Shown: positions 20,665 to 32,362, counted from the stretch's first letter. The stretch is DNA of 64,000 nt from Maniola hyperantus (GCF_902806685.2 NC_048563.1:5632423-5696422); one strand, 5' to 3'. Notes: generated by a model not told the origin, from the sequence alone. Numbers and translations are program-made.

Positions 20665-23600
20665 ATGGGTATTTACGCTTGGATCATTTTGGGTAAGTAA
20701 CAATTCAAAGGTATTTTATAAAGATTTAGTGTAAATTGAGCGGAAGTATTGATGCGTGGGGGGCGTCTTCCAACGCTGTGCTTTCGGTCGCCATTCTAGC
20801 ATTTTACCCCCTTAGGGGTTAAATTTTCAAAAATCCTCTCTTAGCGGATGTCTACGCCATAATAGCTATCTGCATGCCAAGCAGTCCGATCCGTCCAGTA
20901 GTTTGAGCTGTGCGTTGATAGATCAGTCAGTCAGCAAGTCAGTCAGCCAGTCACCTTTTCCTTTTTAGGCTTCCGTAGTAAACAAGGAACCCTTATAGTT
21001 TCGCCATGTCCGTTCGTCTGTCTGTCTGTCCGTCCGTCCGTCCTCGGTTAATTTCAGAGACTATTAGTGCTAGAAATCTGTAATTTGGCATGGGTATAAA
21101 TATTAATCATGCCGACAAAGTGGTGAAATAAAATTTTGATAAATATTTTTAGGGTAGCTCCCCTACATGTAAAGTGGGGATGAGCTTTTTTTTCTCGTCT
21201 ACCCCATAGTGTGGGGTATCGTTGAATAGGTCTTTTAAAAATACTGTGGGTCTGGGATCATCATTTTTTGATTACTAGATCCGTTTGTAAAATATGATGT
21301 TTTAAAGTATTAATTTTTATTAGAGTCAAGTGTCTCCCCCCCCCCCCCCCCATACTATCCAAATACCATCAGCTAAATGGTAGTATATAGGAACGTGAAA
21401 AAATTCACAGCAGTAGTATTTATAATCAATTTTAAAGGAAAACTATCATGGCTAAGTTGGGTTCACAGGTTAAGGAGTTACATCTGTTTTTCGAGGATTG
21501 TGACTACGGAACCCTACACGACGCGTGGCCCGCCACGCACTTGGCCGTTATATTTTATTTAGATACTGTATATCTAAGGCTAAGTCCCAAGAGTAGCTAG
21601 TTTCTATAGAAACATATTTCAGATAATTACCGCTTCAGGCGGTGTTCCGACTAGCAAAGCATACTTTGAGCTAACTATAATAAGTTTATCAATAAACTAA
21701 GACTAACTAAGGCTAACTTTACCGTACTATTGCTCAGTTAATTTACCGGTAACGCTTTGAACCTGTATTAATTCAATAAATAAGTGATATTTTAACGGTG
21801 GAGGAAACATTGTGGGGAAAACTGCGTGCCTCAGAGTTCTCTATCAAATTCCCACGGGATTTTCCCCCAATTCCCACCAAGCAAATTCTTCACTTCAAAA
21901 CCTATTTAATCGTTTTAAGAATCAGCATATAACCATAAATACTGAAAACAGCGGCATAGCAAGAGAAAATATATACATAATGGTTTTATTATGCGAGACT
22001 TTATACCGTTTCACGTCCATTTATCTGGGACCCACTGTCGGTATATCACGTTGTATAACTATGTTTTCCAAGCCATTACATAGTATGTTAATGGATTTAA
22101 TTCTTCTCCGATTCATCAAAGTTTTCAGTTCTGTAGTAAAAACCAAAATCTATTCATTTAAAAAAGAAAAGCTGACTGACTGATTTATCAACGTGCAGCT
22201 TAAACTACTGGACGGATATGCCTGAAATTTGGCAAAATGATAAATGACGAAGGCATCCGCTAAAAAGGATTTTTGAAAATTCAACCGGGGGGTAAAACGA
22301 AGTCGCGGGAATAAGCTAGTATACTTATAAAAGCAAACTGACTGACTGATTAATTATCAACGCACAGCTCAAACTACTGGACGGATCGAGCTGAAATTCA
22401 GCATACAGATTATGACGTAGCCATCCGCTAAGAAATTATTTTTGAAAGTTCAACCCCTAAAGGGGTAAAATAGGGGATTGTAATTTGCGTAGTCCACGCG
22501 GACGAAGCCTTGCCTAGCCAGTATATAACCATAAATAATGGGAACAGCAGCATAGCAAGAGAAAATATATACATAATGGTTTTATTATGCGAGACTTTAT
22601 ATCACGTTGTATAACTATGTGTTCCGAGCCATTACATAGTATGTTGATGTGTTAATTCTTCTCTATTCTAGTAAAATTTTCAGTTTCAACTTGTCTGGAT
22701 GAAATATTTTTAGGCTTTCGTACCTCGAAAGGAAAAAAGCAACCCTTAAAAATGTGTTATTTTTTTACGATTATATATTTTATTACGACTTTTATTTCAC
22801 TCTATTATTGAAAATATCCAAAATTACAGTTAGAACCGTAAACATCAATTTATTTTGAAGAAGAATTAATTAAAAATAACCTCAATATCAGCAGCATAAA
22901 AAAAGATTTCTTTATAACCAGGGTGAATAAATGGAAATCGTTCGCAGAATATAAAAAGGTAATTATTTGTCTACAAAATAAAATTAAAACCATGGTGACA
23001 TAACAATTATACTAGGGTGGGCCCAAAGCTCCTAAGAAAATGGGCAATCTCCTTTGGTATAGTAGGTAGGTTTTATAGCTCTATATATACCAAGTACTAT
23101 GATGATGTGATGTGAAGTCATCCGGATCACCCTCACTAATGGGCGTTCCTCAAGGCTCTATACTAGGTCCCTTCATGTTCTTGGTATATATAAACGATTT
23201 ACCATATTTCGTTCATGATACTTGCAATATTGTGCTATTTGCAGATGATACGTCCCTAATTTTTAAAATCGATAGAAATAAAAACAATTTTGACGATGTA
23301 AATAATGCCATATCGCGGGTCACTCATTGGTTTACTGTCAACAATTTACTTTTAAATGCAAAGAAAACCAAGTGTGTTATATTTTCTCTGCCCAATACAA
23401 AGGCGACCAAGGACATTAACTTAATGATAAATAATGATATGTTAAAAGTGGAGGAGACCACCGTGTTCCTGGGAATCACGTTAGATGCAAAGCTTCAATG
23501 GAACGCCCATATATCAACACTTGCTGGTAAACTCAGCTCTGCTGCTTATGCTGTTAGAAAGATTCGACAGGTAACTGACGTGGAAACTGCAAAAATTGTG

Positions 23601-25074
23601 TATTTTGCCTATTTCCACAGTATTATGTCTTACGGAGTCTTGCTGTGGGGTAAAGCGGCAGATATTGGGAAAATATTCGTTTTACAAAAAAGGGCAATAC
23701 GTGCAATTTATAATTTAAAACCGCGCGATTCCCTACGAGAGATATTTAAGGAAATAGGTATTCTTACAGTAGCTTTAATATTTACAATAATATAATTTTT
23801 GTACGACAAAACATTCACATTTACAAAAAAATCTGTGATCTCCATGATAGGCAAACTAGAAACAAAAATAAGCTAGCTACTCCTGCGCTCCGCCTCTGGA
23901 AGGTGCGAAAGTCATTTGTGGGAATGAGTGTAATATTTTATAATAAAATTCCACAAGCAATTTTAGACTTGCCTTTACACAAGTTTAAAAAATGTGTTAA
24001 AAGTATGCTCCTAAAAAAAGCATATTATACAGTCGCAGACTATGTAAACGATAAAAAAGCTTGGATTTGACTCGCTCCAGCAATGCACGGGGCTGCAATG
24101 GCTTGTATAGTACGGTATATAATAACATTGTAAATTGAAAAATTAAAAAGAGCAACCGCCGAGTTTCTTGCTGGTTCTTCTCGGTAGGAACGGCATTCCG
24201 AACCAGTGGTAAATTAAACCTGACTATTCATAAGCACTTTTAAAAAGTTTACATGAATAAAAAAACATTCTATTCTATTCTATTCTATTCTATATTACTA
24301 TAGATACTATACTATACCAAGTGGGGTATCATAAGAAAGGGCTTTACCTGTACATTCTAAAACAGGTTTTTATTTATTTTTATGCATAATAGTTTTTTAA
24401 TTTATCGTGCAAAATGTCGAAAAATACTTAAGTACGGAACCCTCGGTGCGCGAGTCTGACTCGCACTTGGCTGGTTTTTTGCAAACAAAATGTCTACCTT
24501 AGTAGGCTTCTTAGCGTGGTCCATATAAACGTAGTTTGATTCTCATCTAAATATATAAAAGGAAAAGGTGACTCTCTGACTGACTTACTGACTGATCTAT
24601 CAACGCACAGCTAAAACTACTAGACGGAACTGGCTGAAATTTGGCATGTAGATAGCTATTATGACGTTGACATTCGCTAAGAAAGGATTAATGAAAATTC
24701 AACCCCTTAAGGGGTAAAATAGGAATTTGAATTTTGTGTTGTAGATAGAATAAGATAGTTCATAATACATTTTTAACGATTTTTTTATTTTTATTTTTTA
24801 TACTTATTTCTTTTATTTAGCTATCATCAGCACAGCCTACGCCGCGCCGTGGCGTTGCGTCAAAACCCAAGATGGCAGCACGATATGTTTCGGCGACTGT
24901 GGCCAGCCAACCTTCGGTCCACCATCCATCACTGTCGGCAGACAAGGGCCACCATGCATCTGCTCCTCGACCATATATACACCACCAGTCGGCCCCCCAC
25001 CACCACCACCATGCGGTCCACCATGCCCACCCCCGCTGTTACTGACACCATGCGGTCAGCCTTGCTATAATTAA
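20665..25074 (+). CDS. Gene D: small secreted Cys/Pro-rich protein, 93 aa, complete
   Basis: Two coding exons, 20665-20692 (28 nt) and 24821-25074, are joined by a phase-1 GTAAGT...TTTAG intron of 4.1 kb. The junction codon is GCT and the stop TAA is at 25072-25074. The signal peptide MGIYAWIILAIISTAYA is split after nine codons, the same design as B and C. The mature part (about 76 residues) has nine cysteines, an early WRC...DGSTICFGDCG segment, a PPCIC motif, a run of six prolines, CGPPCPPP and a terminal CGQPCYN. It lacks the 15-residue repeat. The intron holds a Q-family element, a local duplication around two Helitron-like elements, and a LINE fragment. A longer open frame over exon 2 exists in another register, but only this one has the acceptor phase, the signal-peptide match and the family composition. 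Confidence 0.8.
20756..20966 (-). mobile_element. RTE-like scrap joined to a partial H-A
   Basis: 20756-20803 resembles the LINE motif ggcgtcttccaacgctg; 20804-20966 is an H-A lacking its 3' end. In the gene D intron. Confidence 0.5.
20966..21548 (+). mobile_element. Q-family element (GGTTCCGTA-like, long)
   Basis: Starts ttttaggcttccgtagt with (CTGT)/(CCGT)n and ends actacggaaccct, a GCGTGG-CCCG-CCACGC hairpin and acttggccg. Contains a run of 16 C at 21336-21351. About 583 bp, in the gene D intron. Confidence 0.6.
21783..21845 (+). mobile_element. SINE S1 body fragment
   Basis: agtgatattttaacggtgga, then cctcagagttctcta. Head and tail missing. Confidence 0.5.
21927..22110 (+). repeat. Local direct duplication, copy 1
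   Basis: Matches 22523-22663 (atataaccataaata ... ttaattcttctc). Copy 2 lacks about 40 bp between two TATA-containing sites. In the gene D intron. Confidence 0.75.
22149..22520 (+). mobile_element. Tandem pair of H-A elements between duplicated segments
   Basis: Two copies, 22149-22319 and 22320-22520, lie head to tail. The second ends in a decayed CCAGT in place of CTAGT. Confidence 0.6.
22523..22663 (+). repeat. Local direct duplication, copy 2
   Basis: Shorter partner of 21927-22110. Confidence 0.75.
23110..24290 (+). pseudogene. CR1/Jockey-type LINE, reverse transcriptase C-terminal half
   Basis: The frame 23112-23795 encodes RT motifs: MGVPQGSILGP, YINDLP, the catalytic FADD (VLFADDTSLIF) and the downstream LGITLDAKLQW block. 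It breaks at about 23775-23795. After a one-nucleotide frame change it continues in another register to TGA at 24068-24070 (…FYNKIPQAILDLP…DYVNDKKAWI). A 3' UTR with gccgagtttcttgctggttc ends in (TTCTA)n. 5'-truncated; in the gene D intron on the same strand. Confidence 0.85.
24312..24480 (+). mobile_element. R-family 3' part
   Basis: caagtggggtatcataagaa through gcacttggctggtttttt. Confidence 0.65.
24546..24740 (+). mobile_element. H-A, 3'-truncated
   Basis: Intact TCTAAATATATAAAAGG start; terminal hairpin and CTAG missing. Ends about 80 nt before gene D exon 2. Confidence 0.6.
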
Positions 25075-25079
25075 ATTGG

Positions 25080-26020
25080 TTATTCTCACGACGGTGCCTT
25101 ACCTTCGTCATTTAGTCAGATAATGGTACACATTTTGTGGGCGAAAAAATTGAATTTTGGTATTTTTCATACTCAAAATTGAGATTCGGAAATTATATTT
25201 TGGCATATCTTTTGTTTTTTTGACGAATTTAGCAAAAATATTTCGCAAATGTAAAAAAAGGGTAATTAACTTTGACAGTTTTGTTTTTTTTTGTCTCAAA
25301 CGTCTATCTTTGGTCAGTTTTGGAATACAAACATAATGATTTTTTTGTGTTTTATTTTACGTTACATAACTGCTTTATTTTACAGCTGAAGTTTGCTTGT
25401 GCAAACTTCAGTGTTATTGTTATCCTACCTAAACACAATATTTGCCTCATTTTGTAGTTTTAGTGATTTAGTATTTTTCAAAACCGCAATGTATAGCGTG
25501 CAATATTCGGGTCAATGCCCCACCTACGACCTGACCTTTGGCGTCAGTCAGATGTTTTATTTGTAACATATCGTAAACTTTTACAAAATTGTAGGATTTT
25601 TTTATTTATTTTTTCGCGTTTTTTTTTTCTTGTGGTATCATATCAGTATTCTTCAGTACTATCAGCTGTCTTCGTTTTTGCCAGCGTTCTGGTTACACCC
25701 TGTATACCTACTTAGTATCCAAAAGTTAGTTTGAAATCATATTACCTAACATTAGAACAAAGCCAAACTCTCACGTCCGGAGATCTAACTCGATCGAACT
25801 TAGGCTAAGACTTTAGCCAAGTCTACATTTGTCTTGGGGAAACCTAGACTGAGCTTACTGTGTCAGTTTGACGTGAATTTTAAATTCTTCAGTTCGAATC
25901 CGAATTCAAAATCTTTGTTTTAAGTTACATAAGTTAGGTTAGGGAAGCTATTCTGTATCTACTAGTGAACTGTTCCGGCTTCCCACGGGATAGGAACTAT
26001 TATCTACACTATAGGTAGGT
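25080..26020. other. Stretch downstream of gene D without recognised genes
   Basis: AT-rich, with (T)n runs. Parts near 25620-25690 resemble 10890-10960 (atcatatcagtaat, ctgtcttcgtttttg), so at least some is an old repeat. Confidence 0.35.
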
Positions 26021-26131
26021 ACAGTACGCGGCAGAAAGTAATGTTCACCGACCTTTAGAAAGAGATATACGTTTTGTAGAGCGTTCTGTCACTCATACCT
26101 ATGTGACGTTTTGTCGGTCTCAACGACATCG
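26021..26131 (+). mobile_element. MITE M1, left half only
   Basis: acagtacgcggcagaaagta to tcggtctcaacgacatcg; right arm missing. Confidence 0.6.
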
Positions 26132-26240
26132 TCATTTAACACGTCAAGAAAGCTCTGTGGAAGAAATCCGAAAGTGTGTCTGTCTGTCTGCTAGCTTTTC
26201 ACGGCCCATTTGTATAAAAGTTTTTGACGTTTGGTACAAA

Positions 26241-26683
26241 GATAGCTAGCTGACTGACTGACTGACTTATAATATTAACGCACAGCCTAAACCGCTGATC
26301 CTAGAGACATAAAATTTGGAAGGTGTGTTACTTTGTAACGAGTAGGTATCCACTAAGAAAGGATTTTTCGAAATTCCACCCCTAAGTGGGTTAAATCGGG
26401 GTTTGGGATTTATGTAGTCCACGCGGACAAAGTCGCGAGCATAAGCTAGTCTATCTTCTATATATATAAAAGGAGAAGGTGACTGACTGACTGACTGACT
26501 GACTGATCTATCAACGCACAGCTCAAACTACTGGACGGATCGGGCTGAAATTTGGCATGCAGATAGCTATTATGACGTAGGCATCCGCTAAGAAAGGATT
26601 TTTGAAAATTCAACTCCTAAGGGGGTGAAATAGGGTTTTGAAATTTTGTAGTCCACGCGGACGAAGCCGCGAGCATAAGCTAG
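26241..26683 (+). mobile_element. Tandem pair of H-A elements
   Basis: Copies 26241-26449 and 26450-26683, both with the terminal hairpin and CTAG. The first is diverged (gcctaaaccgctgatcctag). Confidence 0.7.
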
Positions 26684-26684
26684 T

Positions 26685-26869
26685 ATTCAATAAAATAGGT
26701 AAACCCATCTATGCGAATTCCGGCCTAGTTTCGAACATGATATAATCATAGTTGTCAGCCCATTGGCTGGCAGGCCATGCGATCAAATCCAATAACACAA
26801 CTTGTATGAAACGGGGGCACAGAGATACGTTGTTATATTGTGAGTGATGAAATGGCTAAACTTCTATAT
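26685..26869 (+). repeat. Direct duplication, copy 1
   Basis: About 180 bp containing gaaacgggggcacag and gttatattgtgag, repeated at 27147-27331 with scattered differences. Confidence 0.75.
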
Positions 26870-27146
26870 TGAAACGACTACAACTAAGTCAATAAGTAAG
26901 TCAATTTATCAACTTTTAGGACATAGCAATGCTGGATTTTAGCATCAACGATCGGCGATTAGAAGGAGTTTCTATAGGGGTTTAAAAACTCTAAATTCTC
27001 ATGAAAATACGTTGCAGGTACTTCTCACCTGTTCGGTACAGGAATAGCACGCATCCCGAAGATGTAATAGGCTACTTTTTATAAAGAAAAATCAAAGAGT
27101 TCCTGCGGGATTTTTACACACCGGACGAAGTCACAGGCATCATCTA

Positions 27147-27331
27147 ATATTCTATAGAATAGGTAAACCATCTATGCGAAGTCCAGTCGAGTTTTGAACA
27201 TGATATAATCATAGTTTGTCAGTCCATTGGCTGACAGGTCATGCGATCTAATCCAATCACACAACTTGTATGAAACGGGGGCACAGCGATACGTTGTTAT
27301 ATTGTGAGTAATGAAATGGCTAAATTTCTAT
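27147..27331 (+). repeat. Direct duplication, copy 2
   Basis: Partner of 26685-26869. Followed at once by the (TAGAA)n tail of a reversed LINE. Confidence 0.75.
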
Positions 27332-27826
27332 AGAATAGAATAGAATAGAATGTTTTTTTATTCATGTAAACTTTTTAAAAGTGCTTATGAATAGTCAGGT
27401 TTAATTTACCACTGGTTCGGAATGCCGTTCCTACCGAGAAGAACCAGCAAGAAACTCGGCGGTTGCTCTTTTTAATTTTTCAATTTACAATGTTATTATA
27501 CCGTACTATACAAGCCATTGCAGCCCCGTGCATTGCTGGAGCGAGTCAAATCCAAGCTTTTTTATCGTTTACATAGTCTGCGACTGTATAATATGCTTTT
27601 TTTAGGAGCATACTTTTAACACATTTTTTAAACTTGTGTAAAGGCAAGTCTAAAATTGCTTGTGGAATTTTATTATAAATATTACACTCATTCCCACAAA
27701 TGACTTTCGCACCTTCCAGAGGCGGAGCGCAGGAGTAGCTAGCTTATTTTTGTTTCTAGTTTGCCTATCATGGAGATCACTGATTTTTTTGTAACTGTGA
27801 ATGTTTTGTCGTACAAAAAAATTGCA
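27331..27826 (-). pseudogene. CR1/Jockey-type LINE 3' end (same family as 23110-24290)
   Basis: Reverse orientation: (TAGAA)n tail, 3' UTR and the C-terminal codons up to the region of the frameshift seen in the other copies, where it is 5'-truncated. Confidence 0.8.
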
Positions 27827-28291
27827 ACGCTATATTGCAACGAGAATCTATAATATTTATCTGACGTGACTGAAGGACAAACAAACACACTTTCGCATTT
27901 ATCGCACTTAGGACGAGGAGAAAAGTTGAAATATTAAACTCGTATTAAGCGATCTTGGAGCAGAAAATGGTCAATAGTCAAAATGTAATAGCCTATTACA
28001 TTTACTTGCTGGCAAGAATAATGGTCAATTCTACAGAAATCCACGTCTTCACGTCGAATGGGGGTAGAAGACTTTTATAAACGCTGCTGTTGAATTATTT
28101 GAAAGTTAGAGCGCGAGTCACGAGCGGTAGCGATTTCAAAATCACCAATTTTTTTAATTTTTAAGTGACAACTTCTTTGGGCGCGTTAGGTGATTTTGGG
28201 ATGAGTAAAAACTTCAAGGTTGCGTCAGAAACATGCTTGATGCTATGGAAATAGCTTGGCTAAGGAAAGTTGTATTAAATAGATTTTTTAA

Positions 28292-28497
28292 TCCGCGGGG
28301 TCATTACGTAAAACGTTGCAGTAGCGACAGCAACGCGACAGCAGTACCAATGCAGCAGTTCATTTGCTGTCTCTCTTCTTCTTCTTATTTGGCTTTGTGG
28401 CTATTGCTGTCTCTCTCTAGCCGGACGTGTGACAGCAATGTTCGCGAGATTTACGCGTGTCGCAAGCCTGTCGCGAGATACGTAATCACCCCGCGGG
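28292..28497. mobile_element. MITE M8
   Basis: Terminal inverted repeats CCGCGGGGT(C/G)ATTACGTA of about 18 bp at 28293-28310 and 28480-28497. Interior contains gcgacagcaacgcgacagc. One end also occurs at 29936-29984. Confidence 0.65.
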
Positions 28498-28629
28498 TTT
28501 CTGTTTAACGCCATGGAAGTAGGAAGTACTAAGCGGTCTTTAGTTCAACGAAAGCTGAAAGAGATAATTTAGTGTATTTAGAAACCTGAAACACTGCAGA
28601 AATTCGCGAGTCTGACTCGCACTCGGCCA

Positions 28630-28684
28630 GTTTTTAGGGTTCCGTACCTCAAAAGGAAAAACGGAACCCTTATAGGATCACTTT

Positions 28685-28718
<34 letters not shown>

Positions 28719-29076
28719 CTGTCAAGAAACCTACAGGGTACTTCCCGTTGACCTAGAATCATGAAATTTGGCAGGTAGGTAGATCTTATAGCTGATATTT
28801 GGAGAAAAATCTGAAAACAGCTAATTTAGGGTTAGATCACACAAAAAAAATTAAATTGTGGTCATGAACTAATAATTAGTATTTTCAACTTTCGAAGTGA
28901 GTGACTATATCAAGTGGGGTATCATATGAAAGGTCTTTACCTGTATATTCTATGACAGATTTTTATTTATTTTTATGCATCATAGTTTTTGAATTGTCGT
29001 GCAAAATGTCGAAAAAATACGACTGTAGTACGGAACCCTCATTGCGCGAGCCTGACTCGCACTTGGCCGGTTTTTT
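28630..29076 (+). mobile_element. R-family element, full length
   Basis: AGGGTTCCGTACC start, long (CTGT)n and GCACTTGGCCGGTTTTTTT end. An extra 3' scrap of the same family precedes it (28605-28636). Confidence 0.75.
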
Positions 29077-29304
29077 TGTATGGGAATAGGTAGAGAGAGC
29101 GCTACTTATATTAATTTCATTCCGCGGATAGGGTATATATAAATAGTGAACCACAGTGACACTTGGACCACACGCGATCACAAACATGGCCGTCGAATAT
29201 AACTACGTCCATTGTCCTCTTCACTTTAAAATTAAAATTACAAGCCGTTCAGTGAATGTTTACTAGACGTTCCAGGTTTGATTCTTAGTTTTTTATTATC
29301 TATA

Positions 29305-29424
29305 CAAACTGCCATACCCCTTCCAGGTTAGCCCGCTATCATCTTAGACTGCATCATCACTTACCATCAGGTGATATTGCAATCAAGGGCTGTCGTGTAT
29401 CTGAATAAAAAAAAAAAAAAAAAA
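29305..29424 (+). mobile_element. SINE S2 3' half with A-tail
   Basis: aaactgccataccccttcca ... gtatctgaat(A)n, plus orientation. Confidence 0.65.
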
Positions 29425-29439
29425 ATCTATACCTTTTTT

Positions 29440-29635
29440 TGGTTCTACACTGCATCGTACCGGAACGCTAAATCGCTTGGCGGCACGGCTTTGCTAACTA
29501 GCCACGGCCGAAGCCGCTAACCAGATCAGATCAGGCATTAAGAAATTATTAAACTCCAAACCCCTGCCAGGAATCAAACCCGGGACCTCCCACTAATAAT
29601 ACCACAGTGTTTACCACTGTGCCAGGGAGGTCATC
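29440..29635 (-). mobile_element. SINE S2 head half, reversed
   Basis: tRNA-like head (tgccagggaggtc complement, B box gggttcgattcc-like) in minus orientation, tail to tail with 29305-29424. Confidence 0.65.
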
Positions 29636-29935
29636 TCACTAGTAAGCAAGAGTCTCCTCTCCAAATGAGAAGGGCTTAGGCCACAGTCCACCACGCTGGT
29701 CAAGTGCGGAGTGGCAAACAAGCAAGCAAGCAATGTGTCTGTTGGTTTTTCATTTTGTATAGACGGGCCTTATTATCAAGTCTCTTAGAACGAAGAATTT
29801 GTCATAAAACACGGCTATTGCCTTTTTAATTTAACACCTTTTCCGCCATTTTCCCGTTTCCCCCACTTTGTACCTCTTCCTGTTTTTTCCGAGATATCAT
29901 TAACCGCCTCAAATAGTCTGAGAGCAAGTGATCGG

Positions 29936-30068
29936 CGCGGCGGGGTGATTACGTATCTCGCGACAGGCTTGCGACAGACGTATATTTTTATTTCGGCTGA
30001 CGTCAAAATGACGTCATTTCGATGTTAATGAGACACTGTTCCAGCGTAATAGCAATTTACGGGACTTA
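29936..30068. mobile_element. Chimera of MITE M8 end and MITE M3 end
   Basis: 29936-29984 equals the right end of M8 inverted. 29985-30068 equals the right half of M3, including TGACGTCAaaaTGACGTCA and the gcgggacttat-type terminus. Confidence 0.6.
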
Positions 30069-30500
30069 TGCTTAGTTTATTATTTAGAGTTAATTGGTCG
30101 TACGTGTTGACAGGTGTCAAATTCGTCCGAACGCATCAAAAGTGCGGCTAGCGATCGACGCCTTAGACAAATCGGTCGCCGGTTCCTGAACTACAATTCC
30201 GAAAACAACTTTTTAATTAAAACTTGTTCACATTTTCCTCCACAACCTTAGTATTCTGCTCGCTCTATTTAAACATATTAACGCCGGACGCAAATGAGCG
30301 ACATTATACGCCTGACGCAGACGAGCGACATTATTCGGCATGGCGAAATTCGGCGAAAACCACAGCATAAAAAAAATGTATTAAAACTTATGCTCCTTAA
30401 AACACTGCAATGAGGAACTTTCCTGACAACGTTCGATAAAATTTTCATAGATGTCTCTGAATACATAGATCGCCACTAAAGACGAAAAATACTATATCTA

Positions 30501-30647
30501 CAGTCCGTTCACTATAACTTTTCCCCTGACGTCATGTTGGCACCATTGCTTTGTTTGCTTTATTCCTTAGAGCTTAGGGTTTATTATTGTGTGATTTGCA
30601 ATGGTGCCAAATATAACGTCAGAGGTAAAATAAGTGTGAACGGACTG
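30501..30647. mobile_element. MITE M4 with TA target duplication
   Basis: Inverted repeats CAGTCCGTTCAC...GTGAACGGACTG flanked by TA on both sides. Imperfect arm homology extends about 50 bp inward (ctgacgt, tggcaccattg). Confidence 0.7.
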
Positions 30648-31198
30648 TATATGATCTATAATTTATGTCGAGTCAATCAATGACATAGATGAAGAAGCCT
30701 AGCGTGCACTGCAATTTTCTGTATGTTTCTTCCCCATAAAATCTGTGAACTAGGATAGAAGCGGCGCACTTCGTAATTAATTTCACATGTAGATTCTAAC
30801 AGTTTAGTCTGTGGAATTATTGTTATGTATGACAGTAAAGGTGAACACACACTTGTCGAACGAAGTCATCATTTTCGTTTAAGTTTCGTTTTCGTTTTGC
30901 GGTTTTGTGATCTTGTAATTTTTTATTTACTTCTGCTTTACAACAAACTGCATAACCCTGGACTCCGATTACCGCTGCATAATTATGAAGATCTGCCTAC
31001 GACCTCTGGATACCAATTCTATTGTACTCATCTTCTACTAGCTGTGTCAAATTCTTTGTTTATTAGTTTGTTGGTTTGTCCTTCAATTACGTCGCAACGG
31101 AGCAACGGATCGACGTCATTTATTGCATGGGTATAGTTTAAGACCTAAACAGTGACATAGGCTACTTTTTATTACTGTCACTGACATAAAATACGTCA

Positions 31199-31442
31199 TC
31201 TAAATATATAAAAGGAAAAGGTGACTGACTGACTGACTGACTGACTGACTGACTGACTGACTGATCTATCAACGTACAGCTCAAACTACTGAACGGATCG
31301 GGCTGAAATTTGGCATGCAGATAGCTAATATCACGTAGGCATCCGCTAAGAAAGGATTTTTGAAAATTCAACCCCTAAGGGGGTGAAATAGGTGTTTGAA
31401 ATTTCTGTAGTCCACGCGGACGAAGTCGCGGGCATAAGCTAG
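31199..31442 (+). mobile_element. Helitron-like element H-A, full copy
   Basis: TCTAAATATATAAAAGG, about nine GACT units, core and gcataagCTAG. Longest microsatellite among the H-A copies here. Confidence 0.75.
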
Positions 31443-31705
31443 TCAGTTATAAGATTAAAATCGACCTCACATAAAAATCAGACGTCTGCGTTAGGCCTAA
31501 AATAGCCGCTTTTAATCTGACAGTACCTAAACGAGAAATTATATATATTTAACCCATTTTTCTCATAATTTTTCGCTACAACTATTATTATATAGTCTAG
31601 TACTTATATTAGAGCAAAGCTTGTGAAAGGTAAATCATTAGTTTTAATTCCAAGAAAACATTAAAAAGATATTCTATTCAATTTAAACGCAGAATGGTAC
31701 AGTTT

Positions 31706-32362
31706 TTAACCGACTTCAAAAAAAGGAGGAGGTTCTCAATTCGTCGGAATCTTTTTTTTTTTTTTTTTTTATGTATGTTCCCCGATTACTCGAAAACGCC
31801 TGGACCGATTTTGAAAATTCTTTTTTTGTTTGAAAGGGTATACTTCAAAGTTGGTCCCATTTCAATTTGGTGAAGATCTGATGAACATCTTCGAAGATAG
31901 ATACTGGAACTCCTCAACGGATAAGAGTAAATTGCTCGCGATCAGTGTAAAAGCTTAGTAAACAGTAGATTTTTAACTAGTCATAGCATAATTCCATGGG
32001 GCCACTAAAAATTGTGAAATAAAAAATTTTTACAAAAAAAATAAAAACCGACTTCGTTACACAAACACTAAAAATTGAAAAATAATTTAATTTATTACCG
32101 ATTATATTATGTATACAAGAGTTAATATAGTTCCATAATAATATTTTTTGGGGTCGGTGCCAATGAGGTGCCATTGTGGAGTCCCATAAAAATATGAAGT
32201 CTAGACGATTCGCGCAGCTAAAGCTAATTGGCACCGGCACCAAAAAGTATTATTATGGAACTATATTAACTCTTGTATACATAATATAATCGGTAATAAA
32301 TTAAATTATTTTTCAATTTTTAGTGTTTGTGTAACGAAGTCGGTTTTTATTTTTTTTGTAAA
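31706..32362 (+). mobile_element. Fold-back element M6, left copy of inverted pair
   Basis: Same structure as 6121-6772; outer part begins TTTTTAACCGACTTC, inner fold-back complete. Confidence 0.7.

Noticed and set aside
24849..25070. Longer open frame over gene D exon 2 in another register (Arg/Thr/Met-rich)
   Set aside because: Does not match the acceptor phase or the family composition; a shadow of the real frame.
28233..28508. Open frame with CRKPVARYVITP
   Set aside because: It spans MITE M8, and the C-terminal motif is the inverted repeat also seen at 29936.
31217..31263. (GACT)n and (CTGT)n arrays considered as CRISPR-like or independent satellites
   Set aside because: They are microsatellites internal to Helitron-like and R-family elements, without spacers.
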